DNA from: Agrypnia vestita
Lineage: Eukaryota > Arthropoda > Insecta > Trichoptera > Phryganeidae
Length of the DNA: 64,000 bases
Direction of reading: 5' to 3'
Assembly: GCA_016648135.1 (NCBI GenBank)
Contig: JADDOH010007979.1
Location: 62,001 to 126,000 of the forward strand
Shown: positions 33,593 to 45,588 of the stretch, piece after piece
Numbering within the stretch: position 1 is the first letter of the stretch
How the letters are laid out: each line of letters starts with the position of its first letter
Translations under genes and position numbers: made by a program
The notes under the pieces: model-generated
Told to the model about the DNA's origin: nothing
Databases searched by the model: none
The model's input: the letters and a program-made list of their open reading frames with translations, nothing else

Positions 33593-33794
33593 CCTCAATA
33601 GATGTTTCAAGAATTCCATGACTCCGTCTCTGTCCGTCCGTCCTTCCGTTTAAAAGAAAAATAAAACGTTTGTTTTCTCACTTTTAAAACATATACAAAT
33701 AACTACCTATTTTTTAAAGTAACCGATCCTTAGCTAATAATTTGTATGAGATCAACATAAAAATATATAATAAATCTTCATATTAAAAAATAAA

Positions 33795-33922
33795 AAACAC
33801 ACTTTTTTGCTGTTAATGAATTTCAGAGCACACGTGATTAATGTCCGGGATATAAAAGCTCTGAACAATACATTCTACTTTACAAGTTGTGTGAAAGCAT
33901 CTCTCATACAAACACCATAACG
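33795..33922. repeat. Two-copy dispersed repeat, copy 2
   Basis: Partner of 26164-26290. Followed at 33928-33970 by a SINE A 3' end (TTCCGTGTACGCATCTCC), suggesting this sequence may have been captured in a SINE. Confidence 0.65.
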
Positions 33923-34134
33923 AGGTACTATTCCGTGTACGCATCTCCATTTTTTATTTATAAAAAAAATATTCCCGTGTATAAGTTCAACGAAGCCTCC
34001 TTTTTTATGTCCGGTATATTCAAAGCCAATCTACTTATAGATTAAGTGATTTTCAATTCACTTTTAAATGATGATGTTACGATTTTTCAGAATCTTTTAG
34101 AATATATTGTCAGCCATGTACTATTAAATAGAGG

Positions 34135-34290
34135 GTCGCCGACTAGTAGGTGTCTTGGCTGCGAAACATGTGAGAGTGGACCGGTATAAGAAGGGTGGAG
34201 GAACTATTCCGGGCAGCGCAGGACAAAGAGGCCTTCACTAGAGTGATCGGGGGGACCTGATAGGGCATACATAGAAGAAGTACTATAAAT
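34135..34290 (+). pseudogene. Possible retroelement protein tail
   Basis: One frame reads RRVEELFRAAQDKEAFTRVI then GGT and a stop, which looks like the end of a reverse transcriptase ('AAQDRxxFxxxV'). No other support. Confidence 0.3.
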
Positions 34291-34329
34291 AATAAATAGA
34301 GGTTTGATTATCAAGTATCATATATAATA

Positions 34330-34842
34330 CAAGCTGTGCCCGCGCGGCTTCGCACGCATAGTTTTTTAGTACACTGTTTGGATCGTCATAGAACTTTCGC
34401 GAACCTTCTAAAACATTCTCCTTCCAGAACTTTTTAGAAATTTATCGAATGTACAGGAACCTTCTAGATACACCGACACATTCCGCCATTCAGCTTAGAA
34501 TCTTATAGAATTTTCGGGAATTTTTTAGAACCTTCTTCTTCCAGAACTTTCTAGAGCAGGTTTTTCCAGAACCTTCTAGACTCACCGACACAGTCGGCGC
34601 GCCTATTTTGAAACAATCTGAAGCATTTTCGGCCTTCCCATAACAAAACAATGTGCTAGAATGCATCTTTTTCGTCACCCACTCCCACCCACGCATAGCC
34701 ACCCCCACCAAACTCGCACATTTTCAATGGGACACCAAGGGGTATCCACCACCATAACCACCAGGAGGTGGTAGTATCTGGTTGTGAAGTAAACTTGGCG
34801 GATAGGGAAACACGGGTTTCTTTATATATATATATATATTGA
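34330..34842 (-). mobile_element. Non-autonomous Helitron carrying heat-shock elements
   Basis: On the minus strand it begins TCAATATATATATATATAAA after an A and ends in CGTGCGAAGCCGCGCGGGCA then CAGCTTG before a T. The A/T insertion site, 5' TC and GC-rich 3' hairpin resemble insect Helitrons, although the last four bases are CTTG rather than CTRR. A diverged second copy without the GC-rich end is at 54473-54888. The interior has no helicase gene and is full of GAA/TTC pentamers (separate entry). Confidence 0.6.
34391..34580. promoter_or_regulatory. Array of heat-shock-element pentamers
   Basis: GAActTTCgcGAAccTTCta then AAAcaTTC at 34391-34418 gives six GAA/TTC units alternating every 5 bases, one with a mismatch. 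Further arrays lie at 34422-34439, 34457-34468, 34508-34524, 34539-34555 and 34564-34580. Three alternating units already make a good heat shock factor site, so this is expected to bind HSF strongly. Binding and heat response are inferred. Confidence 0.6.
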
Positions 34843-34894
34843 TTTATATCGTAATTTATATTCTCGCCATTCTGAGACATATTGGTCAATTTCT

Positions 34895-35515
34895 TATTTT
34901 TATGATGCCATCTCTTAATGGAGGTAGGCGATCATTCTGGCGATTACAACTTTATTTACAGTCGCAGGAACAACTCCATCGAGTTACACTTATACCAATT
35001 CTTCAAGTTACGCAGCCATGAGTTGCGGCGTCTTCCTACGCTTCATTTACCACTTATTTTCCCCTGGATGATGAATTGGTTCAGACTATATTTTGGTCCT
35101 TTCATAATATGTCCGAGATACTCCACCTTTCTTTAGTAAATAGTCCGCAACACCTCTCGGTTTTTTGCCATACGCCGGAGGACTTCAACATTTGTAACTC
35201 TATCCACCCAGGAAACTTTCAATATTCGTCTATAGAGCCACATCTCAAAACCCTCAACTTTGCGTATTAGTTCTTGATAAAGAGTCACATTTTAAGTTAC
35301 AGGCTTAGGTCACGGTTAGTAAATGATGAAAAACGCTCTTCTTTCCATCTATTTTTGAGCCTTTATAGGATACCAGTTCTCGTTTGCCCTGTACCTCAGT
35401 ACTTTAATTTCAAGAACCTTTCTATTGGTTCGTTTTTTATGGTTATGGGTATTTGGCGCCGGAAGTGATCTTTTTGACACATTTAACAATTAGCCCAGTG
35501 GTAATAAAAGAAGAA
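34895..35515 (-). pseudogene. Non-LTR reverse transcriptase C-terminal region
   Basis: Minus strand, from high to low coordinates, has a 'RFLKLKYLGT'-like piece, FTNRDLSL, then LIRKVEGFEMWLYRRILKVS, WVDRVTNVEVLRRMAKNREV, then after a frame change VEYLGHIMKGPKYSLNQFII, QGKISGK, stop, GRRRNSWLRNLKNW and ELF. This block order (DLSL, FExWxYRRxLxIxWxDxVTNxEVLRR, LxYLGHxMR, GRRRxSWLKNL) is common in insect endonuclease-RT elements. The 'CYVxSVLLYG' segment expected between DLSL and the FEMW block is deleted. Several frameshifts make it dead. Confidence 0.85.
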
Positions 35516-35659
35516 GAGGAATCAGACACGATGGAATTTTAACCATCTCAGTTTACGGTAAAATGTTAAATATGAAATATCGAGCAGTTTCGCTTAAGAT
35601 TTCTCCAGGCTCAGACATACACGTATACAGTGTCACGTGAAACACGCACATACCTGAAC

Positions 35660-35667
35660 TTTTATTA

Positions 35668-35719
<52 letters not shown>

Positions 35720-35736
35720 ATTATATATATATATAC
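35660..35736. repeat. TA dinucleotide microsatellite
   Basis: Interrupted TA repeat of about 75 bp. ORFs of Tyr-Ile across it are artefacts. Confidence 0.95.
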
Positions 35737-35984
35737 GGAGGGTTTCAAGTTTGATCCATGGTGAGGTCACAATACGTCTATGTGATGTTCTCAAGCACGG
35801 ATGTTTTTGTGAATTTGTTTTCAAGCCCCATCTCCAGCGGTTTAATTAATTTTTTTTAGCCGTGAATTCGAACGAAATAACGGACATTATACGAAGTTAC
35901 GGATGGACAGACAGACAGATGTTCAGACGAAAGGACAGGCTACGTAATTATTATGATTCATACTTACATTGGTTGGTCCAAAAG

Positions 35985-36480
35985 TTGATGAAGTATTGAG
36001 TTTATTTACAATTTATAATATTGGATATTACATTTATATTTCCATCAATATATTATAGATGTCTCAAAGAGACGAAATTATAATTTCATGGGAAAGTAGG
36101 TATAGAAGTGTTTGGGTGTTCATAGGGCTTACGACCTATCGTACGGCTGGCTTAAGTAATCACTTTACGTAACGTTCACCATTTCCACCCATGATAGAAT
36201 ACCATGTATATTAAATGTTTGGAGGTTGTATGTATTTTAATTATACGATATGTTCCGTATATTATTTGCAGCAATACTTAGCGCGACCGGCATCCAAAAC
36301 TTTTTCATTCTCTTTAAGTAACCACAGATGAGATAACTAATGAGATATCTATTTTATGATTTTTGTATTTTTTTAGCACTATCCTTTATATGTAAAATGA
36401 GATTCTTCCGAATTATTATCATTACACTAGAATACGCCTGAAATATCATTTAAAAAATTTTAAACTCCTTTTTAGACCAG
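35985..36480 (+). mobile_element. Family A copy 5
   Basis: Near complete copy: TATTATAGATGTCTCAAAGA, GGGCTTACGACCTATCGTAC, AACGTTCACCATTTCCACC, then an internal region ending TCTTCCGAATTATTATC and ACACTAGAATACGCCTG. It runs into the palindrome that follows. Confidence 0.75.
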
Positions 36481-36490
36481 TAGTTCATTC

Positions 36491-36642
36491 AGAATATTTT
36501 GAGTTTGTCAAATTTTATCAGAACAGTACTGGATTTTTGTTACAGGAACATCATTAATCAATCATTCATTGATTGATTAATGATGCCCCTGTGACAAAAA
36601 TCCAGTACTGCCCTGAAAAATTTGGACAAACTCAAAATATTC
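36491..36642. repeat. Near-perfect palindrome of family A ends
   Basis: Arms 36491-36563 and 36569-36642 include AGAATATTTTGAGTTTGTC, CAGTACTGGATTTTTGT and CATCATTAATCAATCA with their complements, separated by about 5 bases. CAGTACTGGATTTTTGT is the terminal block of family A, so this is two such ends head to head. Confidence 0.9.
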
Positions 36643-36649
36643 TCACATT

Positions 36650-36940
36650 AATATTTGATCAAAAATTGTCAATCTTGTAAGTATTTAAAATATCATTTTT
36701 TGATACTGCAAAATTTTCATACCTATCTTCAGTAACCCAGTACAAAACGAATCCGAATCCAGTCCACATCAATGTCCATACATGACGAATTATTTAATTT
36801 CTTCCACTGCCTAAGTATTCCTTTAAACAAAGTTTTTCTTTAATTGTTTTATTCTATTTTTATTTACGCTTTAACTGACCAAGAGGCTAAATCACAGAAG
36901 TAAAACATCAAAAAACACCCAGGCATGATAAGATAAATTG
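36650..36940. other. Unrecognised stretch
   Basis: Nothing recognised. Confidence 0.35.
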
Positions 36941-37020
36941 TGACCTCACCGGGAATCGAACCAGAACCCTTGGTGTGAGAAGCCAGTGTCATACCCACTG
37001 GGCTACGAGGGCTGCAAGTA
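36941..37020 (-). mobile_element. tRNA-derived SINE head
   Basis: Minus strand: TCGTAGCCCAGTGGGTATGA and GGTTCTGGTTCGATTCCCGG, well matched boxes A and B with tRNA-like spacing. Relative of the copy at 6176. Confidence 0.6.
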
Positions 37021-37148
37021 TACTCTTTACTATGTATTTTTATTTTCTAAAAACTTATTAACCTGTAAATTATTCCTGTAATTGTATTTAGTGATTTGCG
37101 TTAGTCTGAATATTATTCTCAATTTATTTTATCATTTATATTATTTTT

Positions 37149-37253
37149 CATTATTAATTATGAATTAACCGTAAAAAGTGTATTGTGTAACTATATCATA
37201 TTCAATTCATTATTAATTATGAATTCATCGTAAAAAATATACTATATCATATT
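37149..37253. repeat. Tandem duplication, 59 bp period
   Basis: CATTATTAATTATGAATT starts at 37149 and again at 37208, each followed by a CGTAAAAA and ACTATATCATATT segment. Confidence 0.75.
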
Positions 37254-37259
37254 AAAATA

Positions 37260-38465
37260 TTCACAAAATATTCATACTTTGTACTTTTATGTTACTCTAG
37301 GACCATATATTAGAGTCATTAGTGACCTGTTGATGGTTTGTTTGTTAAAAAATAAAAATAAAATATGTATCTCAAAAAAAAAAGACTGGTGTAAAATGAT
37401 AAATAATTATTTTTATTATTAAACTTAAAAAAAGCTTTGTGAAGAACTAACTAAATTTTCGCCATCTGTAGGATTTTAAAATTCAATATTTTCAAATGTG
37501 GAATGCATGCTCATATGTCAGAGAATACTTCGACAGATACTTTCTGAAATATAAACGTTTAAATTTTGACATATTCTCATTATGATCAAATTTTTGAACG
37601 TGCAATTTATACCCAGAATCGATTTTAAAGACGTGTTCATGTCAAAAATATTTTTCGAAAATATTTATAATCGGTCAGAATTTTTATTGTTTTGAATCAT
37701 CTCGACAAAAATCAGTAAAAACATCCCAAAGTAACATTAACTGAAGAAAAAATAAATTTTAAACTACCTTTATATCGAATCGATATTAAATTTATCGTTC
37801 TTTATTTCAAATTCAACAAATATTTCGAATTAAAAATAAATTTTATCACTGAATTTGATTTAAAAATAAATAACAAGAGGCACATCGCACACGTTAACAA
37901 CCCTGAATTTGACTAAGCCACATTTGACAGAGGGTTGACGTCCCAGTGTAGGGCAAATGTCGAAACATCAAGCCGAGTTTAAGGATAAACCCGCGCCGCA
38001 AGGGCTGTCACTCAAAACGGGGCTTAATGAGAATTGATGAATCTTCAGGAACTTGAAATTAGAATGGAACTTGAAATTCGGATGGAACTTCTGAGCGAAG
38101 TTGTCATTTCAAAAGGTGCTCCAAGGATCAGAACAAATTAGTTTTGTAATTAAAATGAATTCGGTGTACGCGATGATTAATTTTCATTAAGAAAATTATA
38201 ACAGTTTAAATTATTAAACAGAATCGATTTTTGGAGACTCGCTTGTGTAATAAATTTATTTGTCGGGGTAGGTAATTTATCAAACTTAAAAAAATATATT
38301 TTTAAAATCACCGTGACACATTTAATTCATAAGACAAGAATTTAAAAGATAATTTTCAAGAATAGACTGTCAAGGCACCTCCATTTTTATATTGTCGCAA
38401 ATACGAGTAATTTATTATAAGTAAAATAATGAAAACTTAGTTTTAACCACAATTAAATTTTGTTA
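37260..38465. other. Unrecognised stretch with one GC-richer island
   Basis: Around 37890-38130 composition rises, with CCCGCGCCGCAAGGGCTGTC and a short GGAACTTGAAATT duplication. No coding recognised. Confidence 0.35.
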
Positions 38466-38470
38466 TGAAA

Positions 38471-38511
38471 AATTCAACATGTTTCGGGAGCGATGATCTC
38501 TTCTTCAGAAA
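38471..38511 (-). ncRNA. Hammerhead-like motif
   Basis: Minus strand: CTGAAGA core (all invariant bases kept), an extra A, a weak hairpin GAG...CTC, then GAAACATGTTGAAT. GAA after the predicted cut can pair with TTT before the core. Confidence 0.45.
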
Positions 38512-38519
38512 AATGAATG

Positions 38520-39920
38520 TTCTGAAATTAATGATCAAATATAGACAGATTTCGTTATGGTGGGAGTCATTATAATAGGAAAAGATTTAAGAGAGAGCTG
38601 TAATAAAATTTATTTGATTTTTTATAATATTTAAGTTTCTATTAATACTTTTCCTGATTTCTAATTTTTAAAGATTACCCAAATGAAAACCCCTAGTATT
38701 ACTATGAAAAATTTTGAAACTGGATTCTGTACTTGGGTCCCAAAAAATGTCGAATTTTCGAAAACTAAATTGAAGTGTGGTTACAACAAAGTTTATATTA
38801 TTTTATTTATAAAATGGCGCAACAAAGTGAATTTGAAAATTTTGAGTTATTATTATTATAGACGCCATATGATCGACCTAAACCAAATTTTATATAGTTA
38901 TAGCCCAAAAAATAGTCAAAAAGTGTGGCGATTCTACCCTCCCCAGATATTAATGCTATTTTATAATGAATATCATCCAAATTATGCTTAACTATACGCT
39001 GTATAAATATAACCCGACGTAAAAAAGAAATTTTTCCTACCCATTCCATTCCCTCCCCCGACATGAATATGTATTATATTGAACACGGTTCAAATAAGGC
39101 TCAATATCTCATGGAGCTCTAGTATCTCACTCTTCTTAATTTTAGAATTTACCTCCCCCTAGTCGGACATATATTGTTACTATTAAGGGCCTGCACAAAA
39201 TAAAAGTACTTGTCCTCTCTCCCCCAAACCCATATTTTAAGTTAGAATCAAATCTAAGTCGGTACGAACCATATGTATTTATATTCATTTTAATTATCTT
39301 ATCATAAAATTAAAAATTATACTTAAGACTTCAACATGTGTGCCTCCCTTCATAACAATTATTAATCATTATTATGTACAGCCCCTGGGAGGAACTTGCA
39401 CATTACGGCGCTAAAGATGGGGTATATCTTTCTTACCGGGGAAACATAATATCAGTATTTGAAACAAAAAGCAAAGTTCGCGCATAATTAATATTTAATT
39501 ATCGTTATGAAATAGACTTCCCCCTTCAACTAATTAGTGGTACTTTATGTGACATGACACGCCCAAATAGCTCGCTCTAGAAACACAAAACCTCCTCGCA
39601 TCCGAGCGGCGAATACCAGGGGCGCAGGAGTAGCAGAGAGTCGGTGCGGCCGGATGTCTCCGATGTCAGCATAATTAATTGTAAGTGTCACTTGAAGGTG
39701 GCTCACCAGCGCGCAAGTATGCGCTCCTGGCATTCTCAAGATGCTCGTCATTAAACCGCCATGTATTATCATCACGAGAACACACGCGCTAAGTGTTCCA
39801 TTTGTCTAATAAGGGTTCTGGCATTGTGATTTTACATGTACTGGTAATGTATGTAATTAGATCATGAATTCAATATAAAGTAAAATTTAACAATAAAATA
39901 TAACACAATAAGAATGTTCT
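38520..39920. other. Unrecognised stretch
   Basis: A 102-codon ORF (38683-38991) has no domain. 39540-39800 is a GC-richer unique island with GCGGCGAATACCAGGGGCGC. Confidence 0.35.
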
Positions 39921-39924
39921 TAGG

Positions 39925-40045
39925 TTTTCAGGGCCGCTCAGAATCTTCTGGTTTGTGTTTTCTGGGGTATTATACCGTGTTATTATGAACTTTCTGGCCA
40001 ATTTTTGGGATCCCATTGCAGGGTCCATCATCAGGGCTGATGTGT
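39925..40045 (-). mobile_element. Terminal repeat related to the 13 kb palindrome
   Basis: Shares AGGTTTTCA, TCAGAATCTTCTG, TTTTCTGGGGTATT and the hammerhead-like region with 13070-13290. It abuts the RT relic that follows. Confidence 0.65.
39996..40038 (-). ncRNA. Hammerhead-like motif, partly decayed
   Basis: Minus strand: CTGATGA core intact, an extra T, hairpin GGACCC...GGGATCC (imperfect), then CAAAAATTGGCC where sisters have GAAACGTTGGCC. GGC can pair with GCC before the core. Confidence 0.45.
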
Positions 40046-40054
40046 ATCAGCAAG

Positions 40055-40548
40055 TAATATGTAACGTGATGATCGATGGAACACTGATTGAACAATTTAT
40101 CAAATTCAAGTTCCTAGGAGTTAACCTGATGTGTAACAATGACCTCTATGGAAAAGAGCAAACATAAAAAGCCACAGCCATATCGTACACTTGAAAAATT
40201 CGATCTGAAAAAACAAACACACGAATATTTACAAAACGTGTTAACACCCCATATGACTTACAGTATCGAGTCCAGAGCCGACACTGTCCAAACCAAAAAC
40301 CTCCTTCAAACCAGCAAGATAAAAATATTAAGAAATATTGCTGGCAAAACCTTCTGAGACTGGATTCGCAACACGAAGATCTGAAGAATATGCGAAGTCG
40401 AGGACGTTATAAGACGGGGACGACAAAGAAGATGGTTCTGAAATGACCATGTTAGCAGAATGACTCCAGGGTCGCAAAAGTAACCAAACATCCAGGACGA
40501 TCATTCAAGAGATGGAGGGACAACTGGCAGTCCCAATCCCCAAGAGGA
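40055..40548 (+). pseudogene. Non-LTR reverse transcriptase C-terminal region
   Basis: First frame: VMIDGTLIEQFIKFKFLGVN. Second frame: KKQTHEYLQNVLTPHMTYSI, ESRADTVQTKNLLQTSKIKI, LRNIAGKTF, stop. Third: IRNTKI, ICEVEDVIRRGRQRRW, NDHVSRM and NIQDDHSRDGG. The order 'IEQxxxFKxLGV', 'YxIESRADTxxTKxLLxTxxxxxLRxIxGxT', 'CEVxDVxRWxRxRRxxWNxHVxRM' is a well known insect RT tail. Frameshifts and two internal stops make it dead. Confidence 0.85.
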
Positions 40549-40549
40549 C

Positions 40550-41480
40550 ACTATATTGCTTGACCACAATAACTTGGCGTGCGGCGACCGCCCCGCCCGC
40601 ACTCGACGGTAACCCCTCGCCCTGTCATTCAGTACAATTTTGTATTTGCTCGGGAGCTGTGACATCTTGATTACTAATATACACTTAATTATTATGTCCA
40701 AAACATCCTAAACAGTCGGGGATGGTGCAAGAACAATTTCCAATGAAGTTTTAAAGTTTTGCGAAGCTAAAAAAGCAAATGACGGACCGATATTATCGTC
40801 TGACAGTTTGACAGATAGAACGGCCGCCATTACGGCTTGGTTTCTTTAGTGCTGCCTGACCAAATGTCTGTTAAAGGCTACGACACCGGTCACCGGACTC
40901 TGTACATTACGTATTGTGTAATAAATTTACACCCTGGCAATTTCTGTTACGCGACAGGGATGCCCTCCCTCGCACGCCAATTTATAATGGTCGCATTCTA
41001 GCAGCCGCAACAAATCAATTGGCCTAAACAAAGATGAAGAAGGAGAATCAAATTGACAAAGTCACTTAACACCAATTCAATTAATACAATATTCCTGAAA
41101 TCACACTAATTTTCAATTTATCACGCGTCCATGAATACTTTTTATCGCTGGGTAACACTTTATTTATCAAATACAAAAACATTCCATCCAATTCCCGCAT
41201 GAGAAGTAGCACCGATTTAAATCACCAGTTGGGTAATCCGCTCGATTATTTCGCTAAATCTCCGCTAAAGCTGTCATTTCGATTATCTCACGACTGGCCA
41301 CCCCGGCCATCATTCCGTGACTGATATTGCACCGATAGAAATGCCACAACGACTCTTCTTTGTAAATGGCCGGTTTCATATGTAGATTAATGTATTCTCG
41401 AAAATTCGACAACTGACAAATGAAATTCGTGCGGTTCATTCCAGAAATTCTAGCACCTTCTAATCCTAGTGCAAAAGGTG
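40550..41480. other. GC-richer unique stretch
   Basis: Several islands (40570-41010, 41230-41460) have near-balanced composition and short ORFs without domains. Could hold conserved non-coding DNA. Confidence 0.3.
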
Positions 41481-42755
41481 CAAAGTGCTAAAAAATCGTA
41501 CGCGTAATTCTTTCCGATTACAACACATCTCGTGACAATATATACAAGTATAATATGGAAAGAAACTTGTATAAATTGCGTAAAGAAATTTGAATGTAAA
41601 CTTAAAACATAAAAAACATAGATTTCACATTTTATGAAATATACAAAAAAGAAGTAAGTTTTTTGTTCAGAAGATACATTTTTCAAATAGAAAACAAATG
41701 AGCCAATTTCTATTATCATAAACCGTGAAACAATATTGCATGAATTATTTTCTTTTAAATAAATTATTATCGCTAATTCCATAAAACCAAACATTAATTC
41801 ATGATCATGGATAAATGTGGTTTGTACATTGATAATTTTGTATGTCCAATCACAGAGTTAACAGTATACACAAAAAACATCGAATTATTAATTTTTAATT
41901 AATTTAATTTGATTTTTCACACAAGAGAATTAATTCATTTAATTTTTCACAACAAAAAATGTACTTAATGAGGTTGAACACAATCACGAAAGAAAAAAAC
42001 ACTGACATTAAATCACGTATCATTATTTTAAACCATGCTAATATTGTATAATTTGTAGACACTCAAAACCGTTATGTCAGTATTTCTATTTCTATGAAAA
42101 CCATTGAAAACATTGGAAAACAATAAATTCCAGTTAATCGCTAAGTGCTCTGGTTTTCCGCTAAAACAGCAAACATTAATCACTGAAATATTATATTGGA
42201 TTCTACATCCAACACAGCCCTATGTGGGTTTACAGAACCTTCGCACATTCGAAAACTCAATTCTGTTTGAGTTCCAAATCTCAGCAGAGAAATCATGTTT
42301 GAATTCGGAATCGGCCTCCGCATTGAGCAGCTTTTTGCGCCTAATACTGTTATTCTACTGGAGATTTTAGCTGAAAACTATGTAAACACTGAGTAAAGGG
42401 CTTTCCCGGGACCCCCAGGCTTGCGGGGGTACGCTGAAGTTTGCCCAAAATCTTATCTCACGGACCTTTTGATGTGAGAGCCGACAAGAAAGAATACTAT
42501 TCGCCCTCTCGAGTGATGGAAAACATCCCTAAGTAGGTAGCCCCAAGTTTTTCCAGTGCGATTTCAGATAAGAAATAACATTGAATATTTCCGAAAGATT
42601 TTATCTACTATACACACAACTGCGCAGTATTTTCGTGGTAGCAGACAGGGAATAATTTTATACTTTGTTTTAACAGTACGAAATCTAACTGGTTTTCTTT
42701 TTAAATTTATGACAAATCTCCATCAAAGTGTTGTTCTTTTATAATTTTAAATTTT
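41481..42755. other. Unrecognised stretch
   Basis: ORF 41450-41794 (minus, 114 codons) is AT-driven, with no domain. A strong hairpin ACCCCC...GGGGGT lies at about 42412-42431. Confidence 0.35.
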
Positions 42756-42760
42756 GTATT

Positions 42761-43028
42761 TTTTTCTCCTTTTATATTAACTCGTGGCGTCTGCTTGCTT
42801 GACGAAAAAACTTTGGATCGTTTTTTAACCCTTTTCCCGTGATCCAATCTAGCTGAAATTTTGCAAACAGACTCGTGGCGACGATCAAGAAGATCCATAA
42901 AATTTTCGTTAAAAAATAATAATAATTATAGTTTAATTTTTGGATTTTTCAAATTTTTAATGGTTTTTTCATACAAGTTGTACGGATGCACACGTTAGAC
43001 ACGAAACCCAAAAATGAGAAAGGGGGTA
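42761..43028 (-). mobile_element. ACTCCC-end element, copy 1
   Basis: On the minus strand it starts AATACCCCCTTTCTCATTTT and ends ACGCCACGAGTTAATATAAA then AGGAG. It contains GATCTTCTTGATCGTCGCCA and CAGCTAGATTGGATCACGG. Two direct copies lie at 52574-53615. The outer ends are short inverted repeats of the ACTCCCTTT type. Confidence 0.65.
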
Positions 43029-43039
43029 TTGTTAAAACT

Positions 43040-43360
43040 TGGTTTTTGTGTTACTTTTTTTTTAATTATGGATACCCAAATATTTAAGAATGAAGCTAGT
43101 ATCTTAAATTTAAATTTAATCGTAATTTAGTTGTTCTAAACTTTATCTACATTGAATAAAGCTGACCATTATTTATCTTTGGCGGCAAAAACTCTAATGA
43201 TGCCTTCTGACGTCATGTGATTTACACAAATTATTCAAATTTACACATTATTAAACTTCGTAATACATTGTTATTAAATTGTCGTGGGGAACAGCCCCTC
43301 TCGTCATCACTTAAGTAGTTTCAATAGATAAATGTGAAGTGACGTCAATATACTAAGCTG
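43040..43360. other. AT-rich stretch, nothing recognised
   Basis: Nothing recognised. Confidence 0.35.
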
Positions 43361-43364
43361 CTGT

Positions 43365-43440
43365 GGCAAAACTGGATAATACACCACTTCCACACACATA
43401 GGGTGGAGGTCCGGTGTTCAAATCCTGAATGTTTTTACAT
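43365..43440 (+). mobile_element. SINE B head
   Basis: GTGGCAAAACTGGATAATAC and GGAGGTCCGGTGTTCAAATC match the SINE B head with mutations. Confidence 0.55.
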
Positions 43441-43444
43441 CTAG

Positions 43445-45585
43445 AATTTCTAGGTCAATATAATTATTTTTAGTTCGCAGTTTCATTTTCTATCTTAAGG
43501 TATGAAGATTTTAAATATCCAATTTGAAAAATGTGTTAAGACTATTTTTCTATGAAAATGCTTTTTTTTCAGTTTTTTCTTTTTTGCGAGCATCAATTTT
43601 TCCAGTTGCCTATGAGAAAAATCCAAGAACCCAGTTCTCGGGTAAAGCCTAATATTACAAAAATGTAAATAAAGAAAAACAATTCTCGGATTTTAAAACT
43701 TAATATTATAAATCTTAAAGCCTTTTTGTCTGTTGATCTGATTTTTATCTGTCTCTGAATCACTCATATTCAGCTTATATTTAAATACTGATAACCTATT
43801 TTTAACTGATTTTTGTTTTTCTTGAAAAAACTTATTAAAATGTATTATTCGCTATATTTACATTACTTATTAAATTTAAAGTGTCGTATAACGGTATAGG
43901 CAGTTGTAAATTATTTATTACGGAGTTTTGCAAAAATCATTAAAATCTCATCAATATTCGGAGTTCAATAAGGCCATATTTTACAAACGTTCTTCAATAA
44001 TACTACATTTCTCAAACTTCAAACAACTTGTTATGTGCGTCAGACGGGAAAATAAATTACGAATCGTAAAGCTTTTACGCTAATAAATCTCCGATGGATT
44101 ATATAACAATCGTTGAAACTATCACATCTCTAGAAAGAAAGTAAATTCAACGATTTTTCAGTGTTTAATGATTTTTACAAAAATTTATAATAATATTTTT
44201 AATAATCGAGCCAAAAATATTACGGTAAAAAATATTTTATTAATATTTTTACGATTATCCTTGTCTGAAAGAATAGGATTTTTCCGAATCTATTTGTCTT
44301 TTTTATCAAATGAAACTCTCGCTGGAAAATTGTGTAAATTTTATAAACATTTTAATAATTCATGCATAATGCGTACAAAGGAGTTTAAATAAGTAAATTA
44401 CTCTTAAATCAAACCGTAAATCAAGCATTATTTATAATATTTTAATGACTTAATTTCACAAGGCTAATAAATATAAAATAATATGACAAATAAATTAATA
44501 ATATTTTAAGATCTTCAAATATTGTCATAAGTAATTTATATTACTAACCCCATTAACAAGAATATAACTATTTTAAATATTGATAAAATTGCAGCGATGA
44601 AATGTTGAAGAAGACAATGCAAGTATGACTGGACTTAAGGAAACATCAGAGGACACTTAAAAGTATTTATTAAAAGACAGAACAGACGCTAAGGGATAAA
44701 TAATAATCAACAAAGTACCGTAAGCTTGACTAGAGAATTTCGAGATGGTTAGTCTCGGATCCCCAATGCACGTGCGCGTGTTATATTACGCCAAATGGCG
44801 AAAATTCCACGAAATTCTACTTCAACGAACCACACAAAAAACATTCCTGTTTACGACCCTGTTTTCTGCAATATTGTCACATAATATCATAAGTAGTGTA
44901 AAAATATTATTATATAAAACATCAAAAAAAGGATTTTAACGAAATTTTCAGGATATTTTACATTCGGGACGAGAAATTTGTAACAAGAAAGAAATTTACA
45001 TGTCGTTTGTTTAATTTTTCAGTGAATTACATTAATAATAGTGATTTATTAAAGTGATCATGGGTCAGCGACTATTTATTAACAAAATAAAAATAAAAAT
45101 AATATGATCGAGTGTTGGAAATGTGGGCACTAAAACGAAAGTGCTGAATTATTTACCCCGACAGAAACCATTGTGAAAGAATTCAAATTCATGTCTGCTA
45201 CAGAATAACCAAAAAGTTGTTGAAGATATAAATAAAACACATTTAAAATTCCATCCTACTATTTGACTAGCTCTTCCAGTAGCTGAAGCGAGGCTTCGGA
45301 CTCTAGTACATATTGACATATTTATGATGGCATGCAAGTGTAGAGCGAAGGCTGTATCGGGGAGTTATTCCCTCATTGCTTATTCATTCGCAGGCTAGAG
45401 TAACACCTTACTTCAGCTGTCTGGATCTCGCTAAAAGCACTTCTTTTATCTTTATTTGGAATTTCATCCCTTAGTGAGTACAAGGTAAGAGTGTATTGAT
45501 TGAAAGTTTAGCCTCCATTTTATGGCTTAAATCTTCCGAATGAGAAATCTTTTTTTTTCCCTTTACGAGTATTTTATATTTTGAT
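43445..45585. other. Unrecognised stretch
   Basis: Mostly AT-rich. 45150-45480 is less AT-rich and contains a donor-like AAGGTAAGAG near 45483, but no exon can be supported. Confidence 0.35.
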
Positions 45586-45588
45586 TAA

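Noticed and set aside
36941..37020. True tRNA gene on the minus strand
   Set aside because: The spacing is tRNA-like but a second, diverged copy at 6176 and lack of a convincing acceptor stem favour a SINE.
41450..41794. 114-codon minus-strand ORF as a membrane protein
   Set aside because: The hydrophobic, Phe/Tyr-rich content follows from AT-rich sequence; no family motif.
45150..45500. Host exon with a splice donor
   Set aside because: A donor-like AAGGTAAGAG exists but no matching acceptor, frame or known protein could be supported.
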